Shown here piece by piece: positions 1-6,748 of a DNA stretch of 6,797 nucleotides. The notes beneath the pieces were generated by a model. It ran no database searches. It worked only from the letters and a program-made list of their open reading frames with translations, and was not told the DNA's origin. Numbering within the stretch: the stretch's first letter is position 1; each line of letters starts with the position of its first letter. Position numbers and translations under genes: made by a program. The DNA comes from Gammaproteobacteria bacterium. GTDB lineage: Bacteria > Gemmatimonadota > Gemmatimonadetes > Longimicrobiales > Gaopeijiaceae. The DNA is taken from contig VYDD01000028.1 in assembly GCA_009843625.1 (NCBI GenBank), positions 1 through 6,797 on the forward strand, written 5' to 3'.

Positions 1-730
1 CGAAGGAGATGAGCGCCGGCGAAGCGGGCACGCGCCGCACCAGGTTCTGGAGCTCGATCAGCTCTCCCGCGGCAACGACGGGCGAGATGAGGCCGTCGTC
101 GGCGCCGGTGGTCCTCATGGCGATCTCTTCCTCCTCCCGCTGATCGGGATAGCCGATCCGCAGCTCAAGCATGAAGCGGTCAAGCTGCGCTTCCGGAAGA
201 GGATACGTGCCCTCCTGCTCGATGGGATTCTGTGTCGCCAGCACGAAGAACGGAGGAGCGAGGGGCATGGTTTCGCCCGATGCCGTGACCGCCCTTTCCT
301 GCATGGCCTGCAGGAGCGCCGCCTGGGTCTTCGGCGGTGCCCGGTTGATCTCGTCCGCGAGCACCACGTTGGCGAAAATGGGTCCGCGCACGAAGCGGAA
401 CACCCGCCGCCCGGAAGTCCGGTCCTCCTCGATCACCTCGGTCCCGGTGATGTCCGTGGGCATCAGGTCGGGCGTGAACTGGACGCGGCCGAACTCCAGG
501 TCGAGGGCGTCGGCAAGGGTCGAGACCAGCAGCGTCTTCGCGAGTCCCGGCACGCCCACCAGGAGAACGTGTCCGTTGGCAAGCAGGGCCGTAAGAAGCC
601 CGCCCACGATCGCCTCCTGACCCACGATGCGCTTCGCGACTTCGTTCCGCAGCGCCTGCGTGACCGTACCGACCCGATCGAGCAGCAGCAGATCCCGATC
701 GTCCACCATCGTGTTCTCGAGCGTTCTCAT
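1..730 (-). CDS. MoxR-family AAA+ ATPase, N-terminal 243 residues (3' end outside window)
   Basis: Reading the - strand from ATG at 730 gives an open frame to the window edge. The translation is a MoxR-type AAA+ ATPase, a cytoplasmic chaperone-like family that usually works with von Willebrand A-domain partners in protein-complex maturation. Visible motifs are: Walker A GVPGLAKT (residues 59-66), the family segment FTPDLMPTDITGTEV (85-99), Walker B VVLADE (122-127), sensor 1 ATQNP (165-169) and the LDRF segment (183-186), whose Arg185 is the likely arginine finger. The N-terminal AAA domain is complete; the C-terminal lid is missing because the window ends. No start codon exists further upstream in this frame, and an internal ATG at 709 is an alternative. 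A GGAG lies 12 nt before the 730 start, which is rather far. The gene is divergent from the ATP synthase operon. Whether VWA or DUF58 partners follow cannot be seen. The family call is secure; the client is unknown. Confidence 0.95.
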   Translation of the reverse strand, partial: MRTLENTMVDDRDLLLLDRVGTVTQALRNEVAKRIVGQEAIVGGLLTALLANGHVLLVGVPGLAKTLLVSTLADALDLEFGRVQFTPDLMPTDITGTEVIEEDRTSGRRVFRFVRGPIFANVVLADEINRAPPKTQAALLQAMQERAVTASGETMPLAPPFFVLATQNPIEQEGTYPLPEAQLDRFMLELRIGYPDQREEEEIAMRTTGADDGLISPVVAAGELIELQNLVRRVPASPALISF

Positions 731-769
731 GTGAGGCTGCAGCTCCGGGTTCGAATCGAGGAACGGGCG

Positions 770-790
770 GCGGATGCCCCTCGCATCCGC
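770..790. promoter_or_regulatory. Perfect 8-bp inverted repeat in the moxR-like leader
   Basis: GCGGATGC (770-777) and GCATCCGC (783-790) are exact reverse complements separated by 5 nt. It lies 40-60 nt upstream of the moxR-like start codon. In the moxR transcript it would form a stable hairpin with the purine loop GAGGG. As DNA it could instead be an operator for a dimeric regulator. No poly-T tract follows on either strand, so it is not a standard intrinsic terminator. The structure is certain; its function is unknown. Confidence 0.5.
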
Positions 791-829
791 GGGGATCGCA
801 GATTCCGCAAGCCTAGCGAGAATAAACCG

Positions 830-835
830 ATTATC
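830..835 (-). promoter_or_regulatory. Candidate -10 element for the moxR-like gene
   Basis: On the - strand this reads GATAAT, matching five of six positions of the sigma-70 -10 consensus, and it sits in the only A/T-rich island of the intergenic region. It would give a leader of roughly 90 nt containing the inverted repeat at 770-790. No acceptable -35 hexamer is visible at 16-19 nt spacing, so this is a weak candidate. Confidence 0.2.
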
Positions 836-963
836 GGGACAGGATCCCGGCTCGCGCCGAGCGATGCCGAAGGTACGGGCACCGGCCCCCCTTGCGCCAG
901 CCGCCGCTGTGGAAAAAGGGGTGCCCGCGCGTGCTTCCCGGACCAGCGAAAACGGGGCGTTCC

Positions 964-991
964 GGAGGTTGCGCCGGATGCGCCAACCTTC
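964..991 (+). promoter_or_regulatory. Stem-loop in the presumed atp operon leader, with anti-Shine-Dalgarno right arm
   Basis: Bases 964-974 pair with 980-991: eleven pairs including one G-T wobble, one bulged C at 984 and a 5-nt CGGAT loop. The outer left arm GGAGGTTG (964-971) is identical to bases 1033-1040, which contain the atpZ Shine-Dalgarno sequence. The right-arm bases CAACCTTC (984-991) can therefore pair with either copy, with eight contiguous pairs to the downstream one. No U-run follows, so termination is not indicated. The pairing is read directly; a role as a translational switch is inference, and it requires that transcription begins upstream of 964. Confidence 0.4.
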
Positions 992-997
992 TAGCTT
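969..997 (+). promoter_or_regulatory. Weak candidate promoter for the atp operon
   Basis: TTGCGC (969-974) and TAGCTT (992-997) are separated by 17 nt. Each matches the sigma-70 hexamers at only three positions. The TAGCTT element also loosely resembles the TAnnTTTG type of -7 box known from Bacteroidota. Transcription would start near 1003, leaving a leader of about 40 nt that includes the strong atpZ ribosome binding site. It overlaps the inverted repeat at 964-991; if this is the promoter, that repeat is a DNA element and not an RNA hairpin. Confidence 0.15.
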
Positions 998-1031
998 CTG
1001 TCGGCTGTTTCCGGGGCAGGATCGCACCGGT

Positions 1032-1038
1032 GGGAGGT
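1032..1038 (+). promoter_or_regulatory. Strong Shine-Dalgarno sequence of atpZ
   Basis: GGGAGGT lies 7 nt before the GTG at 1046. It fixes this GTG as the start of the first atp gene, in preference to the in-frame ATG at 1058. Its core GGAGGTTG recurs exactly at 964-971. Confidence 0.8.
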
Positions 1039-1045
1039 TGATCAG

Positions 1046-1318
1046 GTGGGCGACGAAATGCCCCCGCGAACTCCGGCAGGAGATCCGTGGAATCCTCGGG
1101 CAGATGCAGCCCGCGTTGCGGGCCAGGGACTGACCTTGGCGCTCGCGACCGGGCTGTTCCTGTGGGTGGGCTGGTGGCTGGACAACCGGCTGGGGACGGT
1201 CCCGGTGTTCACCGTCCTGGGCGCCTTCGTCGGAGCGGCCGCGGGCTTGTACAGCCTTTACTACCACGTCGTCCTGGAACCACGCCGGCAGAGAGAACGG
1301 GAAGAACACGAGCGATGA
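1046..1318 (+). CDS. atpZ: AtpZ/AtpI-family F1Fo-ATPase accessory membrane protein
   Basis: This is a 90-residue protein starting at GTG, chosen for the near-perfect ribosome binding site 7 nt upstream. A polar N-terminus (1-25) is followed by two predicted membrane spans (about 26-45 and 53-75) and a short, strongly charged Arg/Glu tail (79-90). The segment GWWLDNRLGTVPVFTVLG (42-59) has the pattern of the AtpZ/AtpI family (ATPase_gene1), small two-span proteins encoded at the head of many atp operons. In alkaliphilic bacilli atpZ and atpI also lead the operon; the pair has been linked to divalent-cation transport and c-ring assembly, and the exact role is unsettled. It is the first gene of the operon and overlaps the next by four bases (ATGA), implying translational coupling. 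The family call rests on motif, length and position. Confidence 0.88.
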   Translation: MGDEMPPRTPAGDPWNPRADAARVAGQGLTLALATGLFLWVGWWLDNRLGTVPVFTVLGAFVGAAAGLYSLYYHVVLEPRRQREREEHER

Positions 1319-1686
1319 CGCTCAAGTACGCGGGGGCGGCCCTCGCCATCCTGGCCGCCGCAAACGGCGTGATGTTCCCCTGGCTCGACGGCGCCGGCAG
1401 GGCCGGTCTCCTGGTCGCGGCCGCCATCACGTTTCCGGTTCAGGTGGCGGCCTTTGCCCTGCTCTGCAAGCACGCGGTACGGCCCGCCGAAGGGCTGGTC
1501 GTCTGGATCGGCGCCGCGGTCGTTCGCATGGCGATCGTAATCGCCGTGGGGCTGGCGGTAACGCTTTTGCCGGCTCTTTCCCCCGTCACCACCCTGCTGG
1601 GGTGCGCGGCATTCTTCTTCGTGCTTCTGATGCTCGAACCCGTCTTCCTCGCCGCCCGCATGCGGTCCGCGGCGGAAGCGGCCTGA
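1315..1686 (+). CDS. atpI: AtpI-like four-span membrane protein of the ATP synthase operon
   Basis: This is a 123-residue, very hydrophobic protein. The ATG at 1315 lies in an ATGA overlap with the atpZ stop. The frame is open further upstream, but that part is a shadow of atpZ, so the coupled start is preferred. Four membrane spans are predicted, about residues 4-22, 28-50, 60-84 and 92-115. A conserved-looking Arg71 lies inside the third span (GAAVVRMAIVIAVG), as in AtpI proteins, which help assemble the c-ring. Sequence motifs alone are weak. The assignment leans on length, topology and the atpZ-atpI-atpB gene order. The stop is followed after 13 nt by atpB. It could also be recorded as a hypothetical membrane protein. 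Confidence 0.65.
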   Translation: MTLKYAGAALAILAAANGVMFPWLDGAGRAGLLVAAAITFPVQVAAFALLCKHAVRPAEGLVVWIGAAVVRMAIVIAVGLAVTLLPALSPVTTLLGCAAFFFVLLMLEPVFLAARMRSAAEAA

Positions 1687-1699
1687 TGGGGAAGACCGC

Positions 1700-2605
1700 A
1701 TGATCGCGGCAGCGCTGCTACAGGAAGGGCACGGTGCGCCCGCCCACGGCGCGGAGGGCGAAGGGCCGGATCTCGGTGGGACCCTGATGCACCACATCGT
1801 GGATGCCCACGAGATCGAGGGTCCGCTCGGCGCGGTGTGGCATCTGCCGGAGTGGGAGCCCTTCCACCTTGGGCCCCTCGCGGTGAACCTGTCGCCCACC
1901 AAGCACGTCGTGTTCCTCTTGCTGGCGGCGGTGATCTGCGGGTTGGTGTTCATGCTGGTGGGGCGCACCGCGAGACGGCGCAAGGTGCACGAGGCCCCGT
2001 CGGGGTTCGCCAACGCGATCGAAGCGCTGGTGCTCTACTTCCGGGACGAGGTGGTGCGCAAGAACATCGGCGAGGGTGCCGACAAGTACACGTCCTACAT
2101 TCTGACGCTCTTTTTCTTCATCCTCACCATGAACCTCCTGGGGCTGGTGCCCTGGGGGGCTTCGGCGACCGGAAACATCTCCGTTACCGCGGTGCTGGCG
2201 ATCGCCACGTTCCTTGTGGTCGAGGTGTCCGGATTCCGTGCCCTCGGTCCCGCCGGCTATGCGCGCACCATCTTCTTCGTCCCCGCCGGCATCCCCGGGT
2301 GGATGAAGCCGGTCATGCTGCTGGTCATGATCCCGGTCGAGGTGGTGAGCAAGCTGACCAAGCCCTTCGCCCTCGCGGTCCGCCTTTTCGCCAACATGAC
2401 GGCGGGACACACGCTCATTTTCTCTCTCCTGGGCCTCATCTTCATCTTCGCGCAGCTCACCTTCGCGAGATGGGCGGTCGCCGGTGCTTCCGTCACGGCC
2501 ACCACGCTGATGATGGTCCTCGAGTTGTTCGTGGCCTTCCTGCAGGCCTACATCTTCGCCATGCTGTCGGCCGTCTTCATCGGCCTGATCCGCCACGCCC
2601 ACTGA
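1700..2605 (+). CDS. atpB: F1Fo ATP synthase subunit a (Fo proton channel)
   Basis: This is a 301-residue subunit a, the membrane stator that forms the two proton half-channels against the c-ring. GGGGAAG (1688-1694) lies 5 nt before the ATG. The N-terminus is long and His-rich (HHIVDAHEIE at 31-40). The first membrane span is about 69-88, with further spans near 133-155, 160-182, 203-225 and 238-297. The signature ALAVRLFANMTAGH (224-237) holds the essential Arg228, equivalent to E. coli Arg210. Where E. coli has Glu219 this protein has His237, and where E. coli has His245 it has Glu275; Gln282 matches E. coli Gln252. That His/Glu exchange is a known compensated variant. At 301 residues it is longer than the E. 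coli protein (271), mainly at the N-terminus. The short hydrophobic start ending in LLQEG resembles the N-terminus of the b subunit here. It precedes atpE by 67 nt. Confidence 0.97.
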   Translation: MIAAALLQEGHGAPAHGAEGEGPDLGGTLMHHIVDAHEIEGPLGAVWHLPEWEPFHLGPLAVNLSPTKHVVFLLLAAVICGLVFMLVGRTARRRKVHEAPSGFANAIEALVLYFRDEVVRKNIGEGADKYTSYILTLFFFILTMNLLGLVPWGASATGNISVTAVLAIATFLVVEVSGFRALGPAGYARTIFFVPAGIPGWMKPVMLLVMIPVEVVSKLTKPFALAVRLFANMTAGHTLIFSLLGLIFIFAQLTFARWAVAGASVTATTLMMVLELFVAFLQAYIFAMLSAVFIGLIRHAH

Positions 2606-2672
2606 CGGGCGGGCGTTCTCCGCTTCACGACGAACCAATTCGAAACCTCCACCACGGACGAGAAGACTGACC

Positions 2673-2951
2673 ATGCTGCACGCGACACTGACTGCGGTCC
2701 AGGAGGCCGCCATGGACATGGAGACGGCCAGGAACTACCTGAGCCTCCTGGGCGCCGGCATCGGGTTCGGGTTTTCGGTGCTCGGCGCGGGCATCGGCAT
2801 CGGGCTCATCGGCAAGGGCGCGGCCGAAGGGATCGCGCGCCAGCCGGAGGCCGCGGGCCGGATCTTCAACGTCGGCATCATCCTGGCGGCGATGATCGAA
2901 GGCGCCGCGCTCTTCGGCCTGGTGCTCGCATTCCTGTACAAGACCCTTTAG
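2673..2951 (+). CDS. atpE: F1Fo ATP synthase subunit c (proton-binding ring)
   Basis: The protein is 92 residues from ATG 2673, or 79 residues from ATG 2712. It is the two-helix hairpin that oligomerises into the rotating c-ring. In the longer numbering, helix 1 is Gly-rich (about 27-53), the polar loop is ARQPE (55-59), and helix 2 (about 64-90) carries the ion-binding Glu76 in AMIEGAALFG. The Gln, Ser and Thr ligands of sodium-type c subunits are replaced by Ile43, Gly77 and Ala78, so the ring should bind protons. I kept the longer start because its hydrophobic MLHATLTAVQEA beginning echoes the N-termini of subunits a and b. However, a perfect AGGAGG 5 nt before ATG 2712, and a length then equal to E. 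coli subunit c, favour the shorter form. The gene stands apart in spacers of 67 nt before and 95 nt after, consistent with separate, high translation. Confidence 0.95.
   Translation: MLHATLTAVQEAAMDMETARNYLSLLGAGIGFGFSVLGAGIGIGLIGKGAAEGIARQPEAAGRIFNVGIILAAMIEGAALFGLVLAFLYKTL
2701..2711 (+). promoter_or_regulatory. Internal Shine-Dalgarno sequence deciding the atpE start
   Basis: AGGAGG at 2701-2706 is followed by 5 nt and ATG at 2712. It is the best ribosome binding site in the operon. The upstream ATG at 2673 has only a weak AGAAG-type match. CCTCC at 2646-2650 is complementary to GGAGG at 2702-2706 and could mask it. The A/C-rich, G-poor leader between 2620 and 2660 looks otherwise unstructured. 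Confidence 0.55.
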
Positions 2952-3004
2952 GCCGGCATCCCCGGCGACGAGGCGGCCGACCTGTGCCGGATCCCGCATC
3001 CGGC
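2952..3004 (+). promoter_or_regulatory. Two tandem hairpins in the atpE-atpF spacer
   Basis: The first is GCCGG (2952-2956) pairing with CCGGC (2962-2966) around a 5-nt loop, directly after the atpE stop. The second is GCCGGAT (2986-2992) pairing exactly with ATCCGGC (2998-3004) around a 5-nt CCCGC loop. No T-run follows, so neither is a canonical terminator. They could protect the 3' end of an atpE message or reduce flow into atpF. The second covers the region of the alternative atpF start GTG 2984. Pairing is seen; function is inferred. Confidence 0.45.
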
Positions 3005-3046
3005 CCGGTTCCGGAGCCCGTCGGGAGCACCTTTGGTGGCACGACT

Positions 3047-3631
3047 ATGAGAGCATTACCGGTGGCTGCCGTGGCGGCAGCAATCAGCGCCTTTCCTGCA
3101 TCGCTCCTGGCTCAGGAAGGTCCGGGGCTTTTCGACATCAACACCGGTCTGAGCCTGTGGGCGCTGATCGTCTTCCTGATCCTGCTTCTGCTCCTCGCCA
3201 AATTCGCCTGGGGTCCGATCCTGAATGCGCTCGAGACCCGGGAGCAGAACATCCAGGGCTCCATCGACGACGCAACACGGCTGCGCAAGGAAGCGTCCGA
3301 CGCGCTCGACGAGCACAGGCTGCAATTGCGTGAGGCGCGCCACGAGGCGCAGCACATCATCGCCGAGGCGAAGGAGGCTGCGGCGGGCCTCGGGAGAGAA
3401 ATGGAAGCGAAGGCGCGGCAGGAGAGCGCGGCCATCGTCCAGCGCGCCCGCCGCGAGATCGAAGTGGAGCGGGACGCCGTGCTGGAGGCGATCCGCAAGG
3501 AGACCGTAGGCCTCGCGCTCGCGGCCGCGTCCAGGCTGGTCAGGCAGCGCCTGGATGCGCGGGAAGACCGGGAGCTGGTGAACGACTATCTGTCGTCGCT
3601 CTCCGACACGGCCGAGGGACGCGACGCGTGA
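3047..3631 (+). CDS. atpF: F1Fo ATP synthase subunit b with N-terminal signal peptide
   Basis: This is a 194-residue b subunit, the peripheral stalk that holds F1 to subunit a. From ATG 3047 the first 22 residues look like a cleavable signal peptide (MRALPVAAVAAAIS, then PASLLA before QEG). Next come GLFDINTGLSLW (27-38), one membrane span (about 35-55) ending in KFAWGPIL (52-59), and a long charged helical region (about 60-170), rich in Glu, Arg and Ala, that would form the dimer stalk. The frame is open back to GTG 2984, but that start would add 21 Pro/Gly-rich residues and bury the signal peptide; GGTGG 7 nt before ATG 3047 supports the shorter form. Only one b gene is present, so a b homodimer is expected. 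The stop overlaps the atpH GTG by four bases. Signal-bearing b subunits occur, as far as I recall, in Gemmatimonadota and some related phyla. Confidence 0.93.
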   Translation: MRALPVAAVAAAISAFPASLLAQEGPGLFDINTGLSLWALIVFLILLLLLAKFAWGPILNALETREQNIQGSIDDATRLRKEASDALDEHRLQLREARHEAQHIIAEAKEAAAGLGREMEAKARQESAAIVQRARREIEVERDAVLEAIRKETVGLALAAASRLVRQRLDAREDRELVNDYLSSLSDTAEGRDA

Positions 3632-4203
3632 GGGAAGAAACGGTCGCCAGGAACTACGCGGAGACCCTCTTCGCGCTGGCGGAGCGTCACGAGGGGGTCG
3701 AGGCGTACCAGGACGCGCTGGCCGCCCTGGTCGGAACCCTCAACGAGAGCCCCGGGTTGCGGACCTTCCTGGCCACGCCGCGCATCGCTGCCGCGGACAA
3801 GAAGGCGGTCTTGCGCTCCGCGCTCGAGGGTCGCGTCCCGGGACGCTTTCTCAGCTTCGTGCTGGTCACGGTCGACAAGCGCAGGCAGGCGCTGCTCGAG
3901 CAGATCGCGCTCAGCTACAACGAGTTGCTGGACGAACACCACAAGCGGGTTCACGTCGAGGTGACCGTGGCGCGCGCGCTCGACGGCGCGGCGCAGAGGA
4001 GCGTCGCCGGCCGGCTCTCGCAGCTGCTGGGCCGGACCGCGATTCCCCACTTCCGCGTCCACCCGGAAATCCTCGGCGGAGTGGTGGTGAGGGCGGGCGA
4101 CACCGTATACGACGGTTCCCTGAGACGTCGCCTGGAGGGGATGCGGCACTCGCTGCTGGCGGCATCCCTGGGCGGCACTGCGACAACCAACGGCGGAGGC
4201 TGA
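3628..4203 (+). CDS. atpH: F1Fo ATP synthase subunit delta (OSCP homologue)
   Basis: This is a 191-residue delta subunit, which links the top of the alpha3beta3 head to the b stalk. The N-terminal helical domain opens with VARNYAETLFALAE (6-19). The C-terminal part carries the family signature region VHPEILGGVVVRAGDTVYDGSL (144-165). The start is GTG in a GTGA overlap with the atpF stop, with GAGGGA (3614-3619) 8 nt upstream, so re-initiation coupled to atpF is likely. It is slightly longer than E. coli delta (177), partly through a Gly/Thr-rich tail (182-191) that is probably disordered. A gap of 27 nt separates it from atpA. Confidence 0.95.
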   Translation: MREETVARNYAETLFALAERHEGVEAYQDALAALVGTLNESPGLRTFLATPRIAAADKKAVLRSALEGRVPGRFLSFVLVTVDKRRQALLEQIALSYNELLDEHHKRVHVEVTVARALDGAAQRSVAGRLSQLLGRTAIPHFRVHPEILGGVVVRAGDTVYDGSLRRRLEGMRHSLLAASLGGTATTNGGG

Positions 4204-4230
4204 CGCCTTCGAGGCACCACAGGACAGGGT

Positions 4231-5805
<1,575 letters not shown>

Positions 5806-5806
5806 C

Positions 5807-6667
5807 ATGGCGGGAGCCCGCGACGTCAAGCGCAGGATTCGCTCGGTCGAGAATACGCGCCAGATCACGCGGACCATGGAACTGGTCGCCACCTCCAAGC
5901 TCAAGCGAGCCACCGACCGGGTGAGGGCAGCGCGGCCCTACAGCGAGGCCCTGAGCGCCATCGTCTCCAGCCTGCAAGCACCGGAATACGCGGAGGCGCT
6001 GCCGGTGCTGCGGCAGCCGGAGCAGGTGCGGCGCGCCGCCATCCTGTTGATGACCGCCAACCGGGGGCTGGCGGGAGCCTTCAACGCCAACCTGATTCGC
6101 GAGGGGCGTCAGTTGCTCGACAGGCTGCGGAGCGACGGGGTGGAGGTCGATCTGCATCTGGCCGGGCGCAAGGGGCTCGCCTACTTCCGTTTCCGCGGCG
6201 AGGCCATCGCTTCGAGCCGGACCGACATCAGCGACGACCCGACCGTCGGCGACGCCGAGGGGCTGTCCGGGTCGCTGCGGGAGGCCTTCGAGGCAGGTGA
6301 GATCGACGCCGTGTACTTGATCTCGTCGGAGTTTCGCTCCGCCATGTCGACGCCTCCACGGACGCTCCGGCTGCTGCCTCTGCAGCCGTCTGAAGGAGCC
6401 CTTTCGGCCGAGGCGTTCATCCTGTCGCCCTCGGCGGTCGGGGTGTTGCGCGATCTCATTCCCCTGTACCTGCGCAACATGGTCTACCGGGCGCTGGTGG
6501 AGAACGCGGCCGCGGAGCAGGGCGCGCGCCGCACGGCCATGAAGAACGCAACCGACAACGCGGGAGAGATGATCGAACACCTCACCCGCACATACAACCG
6601 GGCCCGCCAGGCGCAGATCACGCAGGAGATCGCGGAGATCGTGGGCGGCGCGGAAGGCGTCGGCTAA
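5807..6667 (+). CDS. atpG: F1Fo ATP synthase subunit gamma
   Basis: This is a 286-residue gamma subunit, the central rotor shaft that couples c-ring rotation to the catalytic head. The N-terminal helix has the conserved IRSVENTRQITRTMELVAT (11-29), and the central Rossmann-like domain contains LLMTANRGLAGAFNAN (80-95). The C-terminal helix includes RRTAMKNATDNAGEMI (241-256) and ends with ITQEIAEIVGGAEG (271-284). That closing segment fits the gamma signature except for Gly in place of Ser/Ala/Lys/Arg at its last position, a minor deviation. Length matches E. coli (287). Only a distant GGAG (5791-5794) precedes the ATG, so translation probably depends on ribosomes finishing atpA. There is no sign of the redox-regulatory insertion found in chloroplast gamma. 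Confidence 0.98.
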   Translation: MAGARDVKRRIRSVENTRQITRTMELVATSKLKRATDRVRAARPYSEALSAIVSSLQAPEYAEALPVLRQPEQVRRAAILLMTANRGLAGAFNANLIREGRQLLDRLRSDGVEVDLHLAGRKGLAYFRFRGEAIASSRTDISDDPTVGDAEGLSGSLREAFEAGEIDAVYLISSEFRSAMSTPPRTLRLLPLQPSEGALSAEAFILSPSAVGVLRDLIPLYLRNMVYRALVENAAAEQGARRTAMKNATDNAGEMIEHLTRTYNRARQAQITQEIAEIVGGAEGVG

Positions 6668-6683
6668 CCCTCACGATACGTCA

Positions 6684-6709
6684 GGCTTTTCCGCCCCGTC
6701 GGGCGAGCC
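6684..6709 (+). promoter_or_regulatory. Stem-loop in the 81-nt atpG-atpD spacer
   Basis: CGCCC (6692-6696) pairs with GGGCG (6701-6705) around a CGTC loop. An outer stem GGCT (6684-6687) with AGCC (6706-6709) flanks it, leaving a 4-nt bulge on the left. No T-run follows the stem, so it is not a canonical terminator. It separates the coupled atpA-atpG pair from atpD and may affect mRNA processing or stability. Its function is unproven. Confidence 0.35.
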
Positions 6710-6748
6710 GGAGTCCATATCCAGAAAACCGATAAGACGACCCAGATC

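Larger units (their letters stand above)
731..1045. other. Divergent intergenic region between moxR-like gene and atp operon
   Basis: This stretch of 315 nt has no convincing gene. It must carry the promoters of both divergent units. It holds an 8-bp perfect inverted repeat at 770-790, an A/T-rich island around 819-835 in otherwise G/C-rich sequence, a short inverted repeat CGGGA-N5-TCCCG at 835-849, and a stem-loop at 964-991 followed by the strong atpZ ribosome binding site. Open frames that cross it lack family features and continue antisense to the moxR-like gene. I see nothing recognisable between about 850 and 960. Confidence 0.8.

Noticed and set aside
747..762. GGTTCGAATC, resembling a tRNA T-arm
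   Set aside because: The flanking bases do not form a five-pair stem, and no acceptor stem, anticodon arm or 3' end of a tRNA can be built around it; TTCGAA is simply palindromic.
905..935. A-run next to GC-rich bases, considered as an intrinsic terminator on the - strand
   Set aside because: The T-run would be only five bases and no stable hairpin immediately precedes it; it would also end transcription from no visible gene.
569..994. A + strand open frame of 141 codons running into the intergenic region
   Set aside because: Its first part is antisense to the moxR-like gene, no family features are seen, and the start lacks a convincing ribosome site.
1087..1314. N-terminal extension of the atpI frame upstream of ATG 1315
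   Set aside because: This part overlaps atpZ in another frame, is low-complexity Arg/Gly/Pro sequence, and the ATGA overlap at 1315 is a typical coupled start.
1718..2719. A 333-codon - strand open frame antisense to atpB
   Set aside because: It lies opposite a subunit a gene with intact catalytic motifs, and its translation is charged low-complexity sequence without a recognisable family.
2984..3046. GTG 2984 as start of atpF
   Set aside because: It would add 21 Pro/Gly-rich residues before a well-formed signal peptide, and its codon lies at the base of a 7-bp hairpin. ATG 3047 has its own GGTGG at good spacing.
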